Shown: piece by piece, positions 1-6,546 of the stretch | Layout: each line of letters opens with the position of its first letter | Numbering within the stretch: position 1 is the first letter of the stretch | From: URNF01 sp045649855 | Lineage (GTDB): Bacteria; Bacillota; Clostridia; Oscillospirales; Acutalibacteraceae | Assembly: GCA_045649855.1 (NCBI GenBank) | Contig: JAZRQN010000079.1 | Coordinates: 1-10,464, forward strand | DNA: 10,464 bases | Direction: 5' to 3' | The notes under the pieces: model-generated | What the model saw: only the letters and a program-made list of their open reading frames with translations | Databases searched by the model: none | Told to the model about the DNA's origin: nothing | Made by a program: the position numbers and the translations under genes

Positions 1-31
1 GCACGCCTGCGGCGCGTGGGCAGAACGCGTC

Positions 32-68
32 GCATCACCTATCACAGCGCAGCTGCATCACTTATCAC
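32..68. repeat. Pair of 14-bp near-identical direct repeats upstream of the four-helix-bundle gene
   Basis: GCATCACCTATCAC at 32-45 recurs as GCATCACTTATCAC at 55-68, with one mismatch and nine bases between them. A shorter TATCACTTAT tail follows. The spacer includes the palindrome CAGCTG. This is visible in the sequence. Whether it is a dispersed repeat tied to mobility of the downstream gene is inference; this window alone cannot show recurrence elsewhere in the genome. Confidence 0.5.
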
Positions 69-71
69 TTA

Positions 72-101
72 TTTACAAACAATCCTATTACGTGATATAC
101 T
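72..101 (+). promoter_or_regulatory. Putative sigma-A promoter for the four-helix-bundle gene
   Basis: TTTACA at 72-77 and TATACT at 96-101 are separated by 18 bases. Transcription would start near 108, just before the ribosome binding site (GAGGT at 112-116) of the gene at 124. The match is by eye only. Confidence 0.45.
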
Positions 102-123
102 ATTGAAAAGCGAGGTGTATATT

Positions 124-477
124 ATGTCAGAATCAAAGCTCAGGGAACTTTCTATGGATTTTTCCGTAGATATTATTGAATTAGTAAAATATTTGAAATC
201 TATTAAAGAATCCATCATTTCCAATCAAATCGGCAGAAGCGGAACAAGTATCGGTGCAAATATACATGAGGCTCAATATGCACAAGGAAAGAAGGACTTT
301 GTTTCCAAACTTGAAATTGCACTAAAAGAAGCAAGTGAAACGGGCTATTGGCTTGAACTTTTGTACAGAACAAAATACATTGATGAACAAACTCATAAAA
401 CACTTTCTGCAAAGTGTACTTCGTTAAGAGCAATGCTGATCGCTTCCTGCCGAACGGCAAAGGAGAATACAAAATGA
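124..477 (+). CDS. Four-helix-bundle protein (23S rRNA intervening-sequence protein family)
   Basis: This 117-aa protein matches the pattern of the S23 / four-helix-bundle family (PF05635 type). Members are often encoded in 23S rRNA intervening sequences or as stand-alone accessory genes, and their molecular role is unsettled. The family core is seen at residues 38-50 (RSGTSIGANIHEA), followed by a helix with KKDFVSKLEIALKEA at about 56-70 and a C-terminal helix ending in RTAKENTK. The length is normal for the family and the protein looks complete. I chose the ATG at 124 because GAGGT at 112-116 precedes it and the family begins at this point; the open frame runs upstream to 16 but has no ribosome binding site there. 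The stop codon overlaps the start of the next gene (ATGA at 474-477), so the two are probably translationally coupled. Base composition is visibly more AT-rich than in the core genes further on, which suggests accessory DNA. The family is also related to the Avd proteins of diversity-generating retroelements, but no reverse transcriptase is present here. Confidence 0.85.
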   Translation: MSESKLRELSMDFSVDIIELVKYLKSIKESIISNQIGRSGTSIGANIHEAQYAQGKKDFVSKLEIALKEASETGYWLELLYRTKYIDEQTHKTLSAKCTSLRAMLIASCRTAKENTK

Positions 478-950
478 TCCATGGCATCGTCGATAGAAAG
501 AATCACAAATTCTACACTTATATGAGCAAAGTTTTTCAAGCAATTAACAACGCTCACCTGCAATATAATTGGCTTATTACGGATTGTCTATGTTATCCAC
601 GTAATAAGGATATCGGAAAACTGCTCGATCAAGAATATTGTTGGTTGTCGGGCGATGAATTATCCGCTATAATTGAACAAGAGGATTTTCAATGGATTTG
701 GGGATGTCTTTGCGGTTTTCCTAAAAATATTACAGTTGAAGAAGTCTTAAAATATCCATTGCCGTCTGCCGAAAATTATAATGGGTATTATCAAAATCCA
801 GTATCTCTCCAACATCCGCTTTCCTCTGTAGAAATTGTCCCTTGTGACAGTTCGTGGACTCTTATTATTAGTAGGGATAAGGTTATCATAGATGGCTATC
901 TGAAAAGATATCCCAAGTGTGAGGAGTTATCTACATTCAATCAAAGATAG
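474..950 (+). CDS. Uncharacterised 158-aa protein coupled to the four-helix-bundle gene
   Basis: I do not recognise the family with confidence. The ATG at 474 is preceded by AAAGGAG at 460-466 and overlaps the previous stop as ATGA, so this start is preferred over the upstream in-frame ATG at 414, which lies inside the previous gene. The protein has no signal peptide or membrane span. It is rich in aromatic residues and cysteine: YNWLITD at about 31-37, QWIWGCLCGFP at about 73-83, then a proline-rich stretch (YPLPSAENYNGYYQNP) at about 93-108 and HPLSSVEIVPCDSSWTLIIS at about 114-133. This looks like a compact soluble alpha/beta protein. Small accessory proteins of similar make-up include immunity-type proteins and DUF2691-like proteins, but that is only an impression. 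It ends in TAG, and a strong hairpin follows 60 bases later. Confidence 0.7.
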   Translation: MIHGIVDRKNHKFYTYMSKVFQAINNAHLQYNWLITDCLCYPRNKDIGKLLDQEYCWLSGDELSAIIEQEDFQWIWGCLCGFPKNITVEEVLKYPLPSAENYNGYYQNPVSLQHPLSSVEIVPCDSSWTLIISRDKVIIDGYLKRYPKCEELSTFNQR

Positions 951-1010
951 GATTTACGCACCTTTCGCTTTTCTTTCCTACATTTTCGCACCGTTATACT
1001 GCTCTTTCGC

Positions 1011-1052
1011 AAAAGAAACAGCATCATCCGAATGGATGGTGCTGTTTCTTTT
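1011..1052 (+). terminator. Strong hairpin, probable intrinsic terminator after the coupled gene pair
   Basis: AAAAGAAACAGCATCATCC at 1011-1029 pairs with 1034-1052 across a GAAT loop. The stem is 19 bp with a single wobble pair. The A-run at the 5' base and TTTCTTTT at the 3' base would allow termination in either direction. It lies 60 bases past the stop at 950. Confidence 0.65.
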
Positions 1053-1078
1053 CGTAGCAGTAAATCGGTGAAGAACCT

Positions 1079-1103
1079 GTAAATCTCGCATAGCGAGATT
1101 TAC
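1079..1103. repeat. Perfect 11-bp palindromic hairpin in the intergenic region
   Basis: GTAAATCTCGC at 1079-1089 is the exact reverse complement of 1093-1103, with a three-base ATA loop. It has no T-tract, so it is unlikely to be a simple terminator. It is probably part of a longer structured or repeated element extending to about 1228. Confidence 0.5.
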
Positions 1104-1108
1104 GCAAA

Positions 1109-1184
1109 GAGGTTGCGCGGTATCAACCCTCGCCTTATTCCTATCCAATCGCAACCTCGGTTCGACATCCGTTAGCGTCCACCA
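1109..1184. other. Inverted 9-bp arms with a tRNA-3'-end-like tail
   Basis: GAGGTTGCG at 1109-1117 is the exact reverse complement of CGCAACCTC at 1150-1158, giving a 32-base loop. Next comes a stretch that looks like a tRNA or tmRNA 3' end: GGTTCGA at 1159-1165 and GTCCACCA at 1177-1184. The bases around GGTTCGA do not form a proper T-stem and no matching 5' acceptor strand was found, so this is not a functional tRNA. It could be the scar of an integrated element or part of a dispersed repeat. The stretch 951-1373 contains no convincing gene. Confidence 0.35.
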
Positions 1185-1185
1185 T

Positions 1186-1227
1186 GAAAAAAGTCACTTT
1201 TGTCTACCGACAAAGGTGGCTTTTTTC
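1186..1227 (+). terminator. Long hairpin with A/T flanks, intrinsic terminator
   Basis: Bases 1186-1204 pair with 1209-1227 across a TACC loop. The stem is 19 bp including two wobble pairs. One side begins GAAAAAAG and the other ends CTTTTTTC, so it can terminate transcription in both directions. It isolates the downstream operon from the repeat-like region. Confidence 0.65.
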
Positions 1228-1280
1228 AATCATCATTTACCACAAAAATCCACACGGCGGTGCAAACGGTTTGTCAAATG

Positions 1281-1317
1281 TTGTCATATTGACTTTATAA
1301 ATATAATGTAGTAAAAT
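1281..1317 (+). promoter_or_regulatory. Putative promoter(s) for the glycerophosphotransferase-fusion operon
   Basis: The best pair is TTGACT at 1289-1294 and TAAAAT at 1312-1317, with a 17-base spacer. A perfect TATAAT at 1302-1307, with TTGTCA at 1281-1286 only 15 bases upstream, is an overlapping alternative. A strong ribosome binding site (GGAGG at 1362-1366) follows before the ATG at 1374. Confidence 0.5.
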
Positions 1318-1373
1318 GAAAGGTAGAGTGTTTTGGCTCAACAGATTGAAATACCAACTATGGAGGTAGCGAT

Positions 1374-2594
1374 ATGAAGTTGTATATCGATCCCGGAACA
1401 GGCAGTATGCTGTTCACCATTTTGATCGGCGTGTTCGGCGCAGCTTTTTATTCTCTGCGTATGCTGATCATCAAGTTGCGTTTCCGCTTGAGCGGCGGTA
1501 AAAATGAAAATGCCAACACCGAAATCCCGTTGGCGATTTTTGCAGATCATAAACGGTACTGGCCCATTTTCGAGCCGGTCTGCCGCGCTTTGGAAAAGCG
1601 AAATGTTCCCGTCGTATATATGACTGCTTCCCCCGACGATCCTGCGTTGACCAACGCGCCGTCCAACGTCAAAGCAGAGTTTATCGGCGAGGGTAATAAG
1701 GCGTTTGCGCGTCTGAACCTGCTTTCCGCTACCATCCTGCTGTCCACCACCCCCAGTTTGGACGTCTTCCAGTGGAAGCGCTCCAAGGGTGTGAAATATT
1801 ACGTGCATATTCCGCACGCCGCCAGCGAAATCGTTTTGTACAGAATGTTCGGTATCGACTACTACGATGCGGTTATGCTGTCCGGCGATTATCAGGAAAA
1901 AGATCTGCGCGATCTGGAGGCGCTGCGTGAATTGCCGCCCAAAGAGCTTGTAAAAATCGGCATCCCCTACATGGATGAAGCGGCAAAACGTCTGGAAACC
2001 GCCGAACCTATCGGCGACCATCCTCGCACGGTACTGCTCGCTCCTTCCTGGGGTCCCAGCGCGATTTTCAGCATCTACGGTGAAAAGATTTTGGAAGTTC
2101 TGCTTAAAACCGGCTACCACGTGATTGTCCGTCCTCATCCGCAATCCTTCACTGCGGAAAAAGAAATGATGGACAAGCTGATGGCGAAGTATCCCGACTC
2201 CGAACAGTTGGAATGGAACCGCGACAATGACAACTTCAACGCGTTGCACCGCTCGGATATTATGATTTCCGACTTCTCCGGCGTTGTGTTCGACTTCGCT
2301 TTGGTGCACAACAAGCCCATCATCTATGCAAACCCTGATTTCGACGTGAGCGTATATGATGCTTGGTGGCTGAACCGTCCGCTTTGGACCGCCTCTGCCC
2401 TGCCCCGTATCGGTGAACAGCTCACCGACGAAAACATGAACAATCTGAAAGAACTCATCGATAACTGCTTGACTAATCCGAAATATGCGGATGGTATCCG
2501 CGAAGTCAAAGCGGAAACCTGGTGCAACTTCGGCGAAGGCGCTGAGCGTGCCGCCGAATATCTGGTCAACAAATTGGAAGAATTGTCTAAATAA
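1374..2594 (+). CDS. Membrane-anchored CDP-glycerol glycerophosphotransferase family protein
   Basis: This 406-aa protein belongs to the TagB/TagF-type family (PF04464), which transfers glycerol phosphate from CDP-glycerol to a glycan or polymer acceptor at the inner face of the membrane. The N-terminus carries IDPGTGSM (residues 5-12) and one hydrophobic segment to about 34, then a basic stretch, so it is probably anchored with the catalytic part in the cytoplasm. The GT-B-like catalytic part shows HIPHAAS (145-151), LLAPSWGPS (221-229), RPHPQ (253-257), and SDIMISDFSGVVFDFALV (294-311). The last two correspond to the conserved histidine and the SD-S/D-Y region of the family. The start is supported by GGAGG at 1362-1366. 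It lies 15 bases upstream of the YidC-phosphotransferase fusion gene and surely shares its transcript. The exact acceptor and product (teichoic-acid-like chain or single phosphoglycerol decoration) cannot be told from sequence. Length is normal for a single-domain member. Confidence 0.85.
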   Translation: MKLYIDPGTGSMLFTILIGVFGAAFYSLRMLIIKLRFRLSGGKNENANTEIPLAIFADHKRYWPIFEPVCRALEKRNVPVVYMTASPDDPALTNAPSNVKAEFIGEGNKAFARLNLLSATILLSTTPSLDVFQWKRSKGVKYYVHIPHAASEIVLYRMFGIDYYDAVMLSGDYQEKDLRDLEALRELPPKELVKIGIPYMDEAAKRLETAEPIGDHPRTVLLAPSWGPSAIFSIYGEKILEVLLKTGYHVIVRPHPQSFTAEKEMMDKLMAKYPDSEQLEWNRDNDNFNALHRSDIMISDFSGVVFDFALVHNKPIIYANPDFDVSVYDAWWLNRPLWTASALPRIGEQLTDENMNNLKELIDNCLTNPKYADGIREVKAETWCNFGEGAERAAEYLVNKLEELSK

Positions 2595-2609
2595 AAAGGG
2601 GGTGCTGTC

Positions 2610-5369
2610 ATGAGTTTTTTAACCATTCTTGAAACTGTATTTCTCGGACCTTTGAAACTGGCGTTTGAAGTCATCTTTATGGTTGCCAACGACTTTGTGA
2701 AGCATCCCGGTGTCGCTATCATCATGCTCAGCTTGGCAATGAACATTCTGGTGTTACCGCTGTACCGTAGAGCCGATGCGATGCAAGAAGCCGCCAGAGA
2801 TATTGAAAACAAGCTCGCTAAAGGCGTTGCGCATATCAAAAAGGCATTCAGCGGCGATGAACGCATGATGATCATGCAAACCTACTACCGTCAAAACAAC
2901 TACAAACCCACCTCCGCTCTCAACGGTTCGGTGTCGCTGTTGTTGGAAATCCCGTTCTTTATGGCGGCATACCAATTCCTGTCCCACGCTGAAATCTTGA
3001 ACGGCGTATCGCTCGGTCCTATTAAAGATCTGGGTGCTCCTGATGCGATGTTCAGCATCGGCGGTTTTGCTATTAATGTTTTGCCGATCCTGATGACCTT
3101 GATCAACGTCATTTCCAGTGCGATCTATCTCAAAGGTTTTCCGCTGAAAACCAAAATCCAGCTGTATGCGATGGCAGGTTTCTTCCTGGTGTTCCTGTAC
3201 ACCTCCCCTGCCGGTCTGGTGTTCTACTGGACACTCAATAACCTGTTCTCGCTGGTGAAGACCATCTTCTACAAACTCAAAAACCCGAAAATGGTACTGA
3301 ACATCCTGACCGCTGTCATCGGCATCGGATTCATCGTACTGGGTGCCGGTCTGTACAACGCCGATTCGGTCAAGAAACAGGTTCTCTTGATTGCGCTCGG
3401 TCTGGCTTGCGAACTGCCGATGCTCATCACCATGACGAAGGACAATATGCTTCCCCGTCCCAAAAAGGCGGAAGCCAAACCCAATCGTTTGTATTTCCTG
3501 CTTGGCGGATTATTGCTCACCATCCTCACGGGTGTGCTGATCCCCTCCAACTATATTGCGGCAGAACCGCAAGAGTATATCAGCCTTTCCTACTTCCATC
3601 ATCCGCTTAACTACGTGCTGATGGCTTCTCTGCTCGCCGCAGGCACTTTCATCGTCTGGATGAGCGTGTTCTACTGGCTTGCAAGCCCCAAAGGCAAAGT
3701 ATTGTTTGAACGCATCATCTGGACCGCAGGCATCGTCATGTTGGTCAACTATATGTTCTTTGACATCGATCTCGGTTACATTTCTTCCGAGCTCAAATAC
3801 GACAATATGATGCACTTTGCCATGAGCGATCAGTTGATCAACATCCTGGTTGTCGTGGTGGTCGCGGCTGTTGTATACTTCCTTGCAGTAAAACTCCCGC
3901 GCGTGTTGTCGGTTGCTGTCCTCGCCATCGCAGTGGCGATCGGTGGTATGTCGGCACTCAACGTCAACACCATTAACAACGCTATCACCGAACAGACCCA
4001 CGGCTCTTACAAACAGGGTGATATCGCGTTCAACCTGTCCAAAGACGGTCAGAATGTCGTCGTATTGATGGTCGACCGCAGTGTCGGTAATATGATGCCG
4101 TATATCTTCAATGAAAAACCCGAATTGAAAGAGCAGTTTGACGGTTTCACTCATTACAGCAACACGCTCGCTTACAGCCCCGCGACCCGTTTCTCCACCC
4201 CTGCACTGTACGGTGGTTATGAATACACGCCGGTGGAAATGAACAAGCGTGATGACGTGAAATTGGTGGACAAGCACAACGAAGCGCTCAAAATGTTGCC
4301 TACCCTGTTCCAGCAAAACGGCTTTACGAGCAACGTCGGCAACGCGCCGTTTGCCAACTATCAGTGGACACCTGACACGTCCGTTTTCGATGATACCGGT
4401 ATCAATGCTTTCACTACCGAAGTGATGTTCTCCAACGACATTGACAGCCAGAAACAGGTCATTGAAAACAACTATCGCAACTTCTTCTGCTTCAGCATTA
4501 TGAAGTCTATGCCTCTCACCATTCAGCCTGCTATCTACAACAACGGTCAATACCGCCGTATGGCTGGCAGCGAAGAAAAATCCGGCGTGCAAATTGCCAC
4601 CGATATTTCTCATGCAGAGGGCACTAACTGGCGTACACAAAGCAACTATGAAATGCTGACCGGTCTGTCGCAGATGACGGGTATCACCAACGACAGTTCC
4701 AACAACTTTACAACTATGCTATGCGACGTTACTCACGCACCCGGCCTGTTACAAACACCCGATTATGTGCCTGCTGACGTCATCGACAACGCTGAATACG
4801 ACGAGGCACACAAAGATCGTTTCACTCTGCCTGATGGTACCACCCTCAACCTGACCACTGTCGAGCAGATGCAACATTACCACGTCAATATGATGGCGAT
4901 GATCCAACTGGGCAACTGGTTTGATTACCTGCGTGAACAGGGCGTGTATGATAACACCCGTATCATTCTGGTGTCCGACCACAGTTGGGGTATGGGCCTG
5001 TGGAGCGACCCGAACCTCGGCAAGCTGGATCAGATCGAATCCTATGGCGCTTTGTTGATGGTCAAGGATTTTGGCGCGGAAGGTTTTACGACTTCCGACG
5101 ACTTTATGACCATCGCGGACGTGCCTACTCTTGCTACCGATGACATCATCGAGAACCCCAAAAACCCCTTCACCGGCAACCCGATCAACAGCGATGAAAA
5201 GACCGCTCACGATCAGATGGTGCTGATGAGCTGGGACAACTTTGACACCAGCGGCACCACCTTCCACCCCTGGAACTGGGCGGCTGTCAAGGATGACATT
5301 TGGGATAAAAATAACTGGTCCTACAGCAGTGGCGAACAAATCGTTCTCAAAGAACACAAGCTTCCTTAA
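2610..5369 (+). CDS. Fusion of a YidC/Oxa1-type membrane core to an extracellular LtaS/EptA-like phosphotransferase domain
   Basis: The 919-aa protein has two parts. Residues ~10-225 resemble a Gram-positive YidC insertase: a hydrophobic segment ending NILVLPLYRR (45-54), a charged helical hairpin (~55-100), then three or more membrane spans. About seven more hydrophobic segments follow to ~450. Residues ~480-919 form an alkaline-phosphatase-superfamily domain, expected outside the cell. Candidate metal and catalytic residues are D489 (VVLMVDRS), nucleophile T526 in ATRFSTP (the T-x-x-S-x-P pattern of phosphoethanolamine and phosphoglycerol transferases), H709 (DVTHAP), and D790-H791 (LVSDHSWG), preceded by YDNTRIIL. 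The active site therefore looks intact. Asn45 sits where insertases normally carry the groove arginine. AGGGGGTG precedes the ATG, 15 bases after the glycerophosphotransferase stop. The likely role is membrane-side transfer or hydrolysis of a phosphoglycerol or phosphoethanolamine group on a surface polymer. True insertase activity is doubtful. Homology-based pipelines may call it simply YidC. Confidence 0.8.
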   Translation: MSFLTILETVFLGPLKLAFEVIFMVANDFVKHPGVAIIMLSLAMNILVLPLYRRADAMQEAARDIENKLAKGVAHIKKAFSGDERMMIMQTYYRQNNYKPTSALNGSVSLLLEIPFFMAAYQFLSHAEILNGVSLGPIKDLGAPDAMFSIGGFAINVLPILMTLINVISSAIYLKGFPLKTKIQLYAMAGFFLVFLYTSPAGLVFYWTLNNLFSLVKTIFYKLKNPKMVLNILTAVIGIGFIVLGAGLYNADSVKKQVLLIALGLACELPMLITMTKDNMLPRPKKAEAKPNRLYFLLGGLLLTILTGVLIPSNYIAAEPQEYISLSYFHHPLNYVLMASLLAAGTFIVWMSVFYWLASPKGKVLFERIIWTAGIVMLVNYMFFDIDLGYISSELKYDNMMHFAMSDQLINILVVVVVAAVVYFLAVKLPRVLSVAVLAIAVAIGGMSALNVNTINNAITEQTHGSYKQGDIAFNLSKDGQNVVVLMVDRSVGNMMPYIFNEKPELKEQFDGFTHYSNTLAYSPATRFSTPALYGGYEYTPVEMNKRDDVKLVDKHNEALKMLPTLFQQNGFTSNVGNAPFANYQWTPDTSVFDDTGINAFTTEVMFSNDIDSQKQVIENNYRNFFCFSIMKSMPLTIQPAIYNNGQYRRMAGSEEKSGVQIATDISHAEGTNWRTQSNYEMLTGLSQMTGITNDSSNNFTTMLCDVTHAPGLLQTPDYVPADVIDNAEYDEAHKDRFTLPDGTTLNLTTVEQMQHYHVNMMAMIQLGNWFDYLREQGVYDNTRIILVSDHSWGMGLWSDPNLGKLDQIESYGALLMVKDFGAEGFTTSDDFMTIADVPTLATDDIIENPKNPFTGNPINSDEKTAHDQMVLMSWDNFDTSGTTFHPWNWAAVKDDIWDKNNWSYSSGEQIVLKEHKLP

Positions 5370-5378
5370 CGAAACAGA

Positions 5379-5412
5379 AAAGCGACGGAGTAAATCTCCG
5401 TCGCTTTCTTTT
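5379..5412 (+). terminator. Intrinsic terminator of the surface-polymer operon
   Basis: AAAGCGACGGAG at 5379-5390 pairs perfectly with CTCCGTCGCTTT at 5396-5407 (12 bp, TAAAT loop), followed by CTTTT. It lies ten bases past the stop at 5369. Confidence 0.85.
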
Positions 5413-5423
5413 ATAGATTTTCC

Positions 5424-5451
5424 TTGCATCTCGATTAAAAAGTGGTATAAT
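5424..5451 (+). promoter_or_regulatory. Sigma-A-type promoter of ddh
   Basis: TTGCAT at 5424-5429 and a perfect TATAAT at 5446-5451 are separated by 16 bases, right after the previous terminator. The ribosome binding site GAGGT at 5476-5480 follows, seven bases from the ATG at 5487. ddh is therefore probably monocistronic. Confidence 0.65.
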
Positions 5452-5486
5452 AACTACTGTATTCTTCAGAAAACCGAGGTAAGTAT

Positions 5487-6473
5487 ATGAGCATCAAAAT
5501 CGGTATTTACGGTTACGGCAACTTGGGCCGCGGCATTGAAAACGCCATTCGGCAGAATGAGGATATGACCCTCACCGCCGTCTTCACCCGTCGTGATCCG
5601 TCCACCCTGCAGATCGGAACGCCCGACGTGCCCGTGTGCCACGTAGATACGGTGGAAGACTGGGTCGGCAAAATTGACGTAATGATCCTGTGCGGTGGCA
5701 GTGCGACCGACCTGCCCGTGCAAACTCCTGCACTCGCCAAGCTATTCCCCGTTGTGGACAGCTTTGATACCCACGCGAAAATCCCCGAGCATTTCGCAAA
5801 CGTGGATGCTGCCGCGAAAGCGGGCAAGCATACTGCGATGATCTCGGTCGGCTGGGATCCCGGTATGTTCTCGGTCAACCGTTTGTATGCAGGCGCCATT
5901 CTCCCTGAGGGTAAAGACTATACCTTCTGGGGCAAAGGTGTCAGCCAAGGCCATTCGGATGCCATTCGCCGCATTGAAGGCGTTTTGGACGGCAAGCAGT
6001 ACACCATCCCGAAAGATGCCGCACTGGAAGCGGTGAGAAGCGGTGTATGCCCCAATCTCACCACCCGCGAAAAACATCTGCGCGAATGTTTCGTGGTGGC
6101 GGCGGAAGACGCCGATAAAGCAAGCATTGAAAAGCAGATCAAGGAAATGCCCAACTATTTCGCCGATTATGACACCATCGTGCATTTCATCACGATGGAG
6201 GAACTGAAACGCGATCACAGCGGCATCCCTCACGGCGGTTTCGTGATCCGCACCGGTAAAACGGGTAAAAACTGCGAACACAATCACGTAATCGAATACA
6301 GTTTGAAACTTGATTCCAACCCCGAATTCACCGCATCGGTCATTGTGGCGTATGCGAGAGCAGTATATCGTATGAACGCGACAGGCGACTACGGTTGCAA
6401 GACCGTATTTGATGTCCCTCCTGCTCTTTTGAGCGCGAAACCTTATGCGGAACTGATCAAAGAATTGTTATAA
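5487..6473 (+). CDS. ddh: meso-Diaminopimelate D-dehydrogenase
   Basis: This 328-aa cytoplasmic enzyme (EC 1.4.1.16) makes meso-2,6-diaminopimelate in one step from tetrahydrodipicolinate, ammonia and NADPH. It supplies both lysine synthesis and peptidoglycan. The N-terminal Rossmann fold shows GYGNLGRG at 9-16, and TRR at 34-36 fits binding of the NADP 2'-phosphate. Family signatures follow: CGGSATDLP (69-77), DSFDTHAKIP (91-100), ISVGWDPGMFSVNR (119-132), WGKGVSQGHSDAIRR (148-162) and PHGGFVIRTG (248-257). The length equals the usual ~325 residues, so the gene looks complete and functional. It has its own promoter and terminator and converges on valS. A dehydrogenase-type DAP route is found in many Clostridia and Bacteroidetes as well as Corynebacterium. 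No upstream attenuator or lysine riboswitch was seen; the gap to the previous gene is only 117 bases. Confidence 0.95.
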   Translation: MSIKIGIYGYGNLGRGIENAIRQNEDMTLTAVFTRRDPSTLQIGTPDVPVCHVDTVEDWVGKIDVMILCGGSATDLPVQTPALAKLFPVVDSFDTHAKIPEHFANVDAAAKAGKHTAMISVGWDPGMFSVNRLYAGAILPEGKDYTFWGKGVSQGHSDAIRRIEGVLDGKQYTIPKDAALEAVRSGVCPNLTTREKHLRECFVVAAEDADKASIEKQIKEMPNYFADYDTIVHFITMEELKRDHSGIPHGGFVIRTGKTGKNCEHNHVIEYSLKLDSNPEFTASVIVAYARAVYRMNATGDYGCKTVFDVPPALLSAKPYAELIKELL

Positions 6474-6510
6474 TCAAAAAGAGGCATTGTTTAACAATGC
6501 CTCTTTTTGA
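6474..6510. terminator. Long perfect palindrome, bidirectional terminator after ddh
   Basis: The sequence from 6473 to 6511 is a perfect inverted repeat centred on 6492. It has AAAAAGAGGCATTG on the left arm and CAATGCCTCTTTTT on the right. The arms read as a GC-containing stem flanked by an A-run and a T-run, so it can stop transcription from either side. It begins at the ddh stop codon. Confidence 0.85.
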
Positions 6511-6517
6511 TATTTTC

Positions 6518-6538
6518 GGGACGTCGAGTCGCCGTCCC
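6518..6538. repeat. REP-like imperfect palindrome between convergent ddh and valS
   Basis: GGGACG at 6518-6523 pairs with CGTCCC at 6533-6538, and inside it CGA pairs with TCG after a single mismatch. It lacks a T-tail and lies between two complete terminators, so it has no obvious terminator role. It shares the 9-mer CCGTCCCCT (6532-6540) with the hairpin at 10356-10380. Small hairpins of this kind in gene-end intergenic spaces are typical of REP elements; the assignment is inference. Confidence 0.5.
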
Positions 6539-6546
6539 CTACAAGC

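Noticed and set aside
124..477. Avd component of a diversity-generating retroelement
   Set aside because: The protein is of the related four-helix-bundle family, but there is no reverse transcriptase and no template/variable repeat pair in the window.
1150..1184. A tRNA or tmRNA gene ending at CCACCA
   Set aside because: GGTTCGA is present, but the flanking bases do not make a 5-bp T-stem and no 5' acceptor, D-arm or anticodon arm was found.
3510..4640. A 376-codon minus-strand open frame opposite the YidC-phosphotransferase fusion gene, and a 323-codon one at 1338-2309 opposite the glycerophosphotransferase
   Set aside because: Both are complementary-strand shadows of well-supported genes with clear family motifs. 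Their products are rich in His, Val and Arg and show no domain.
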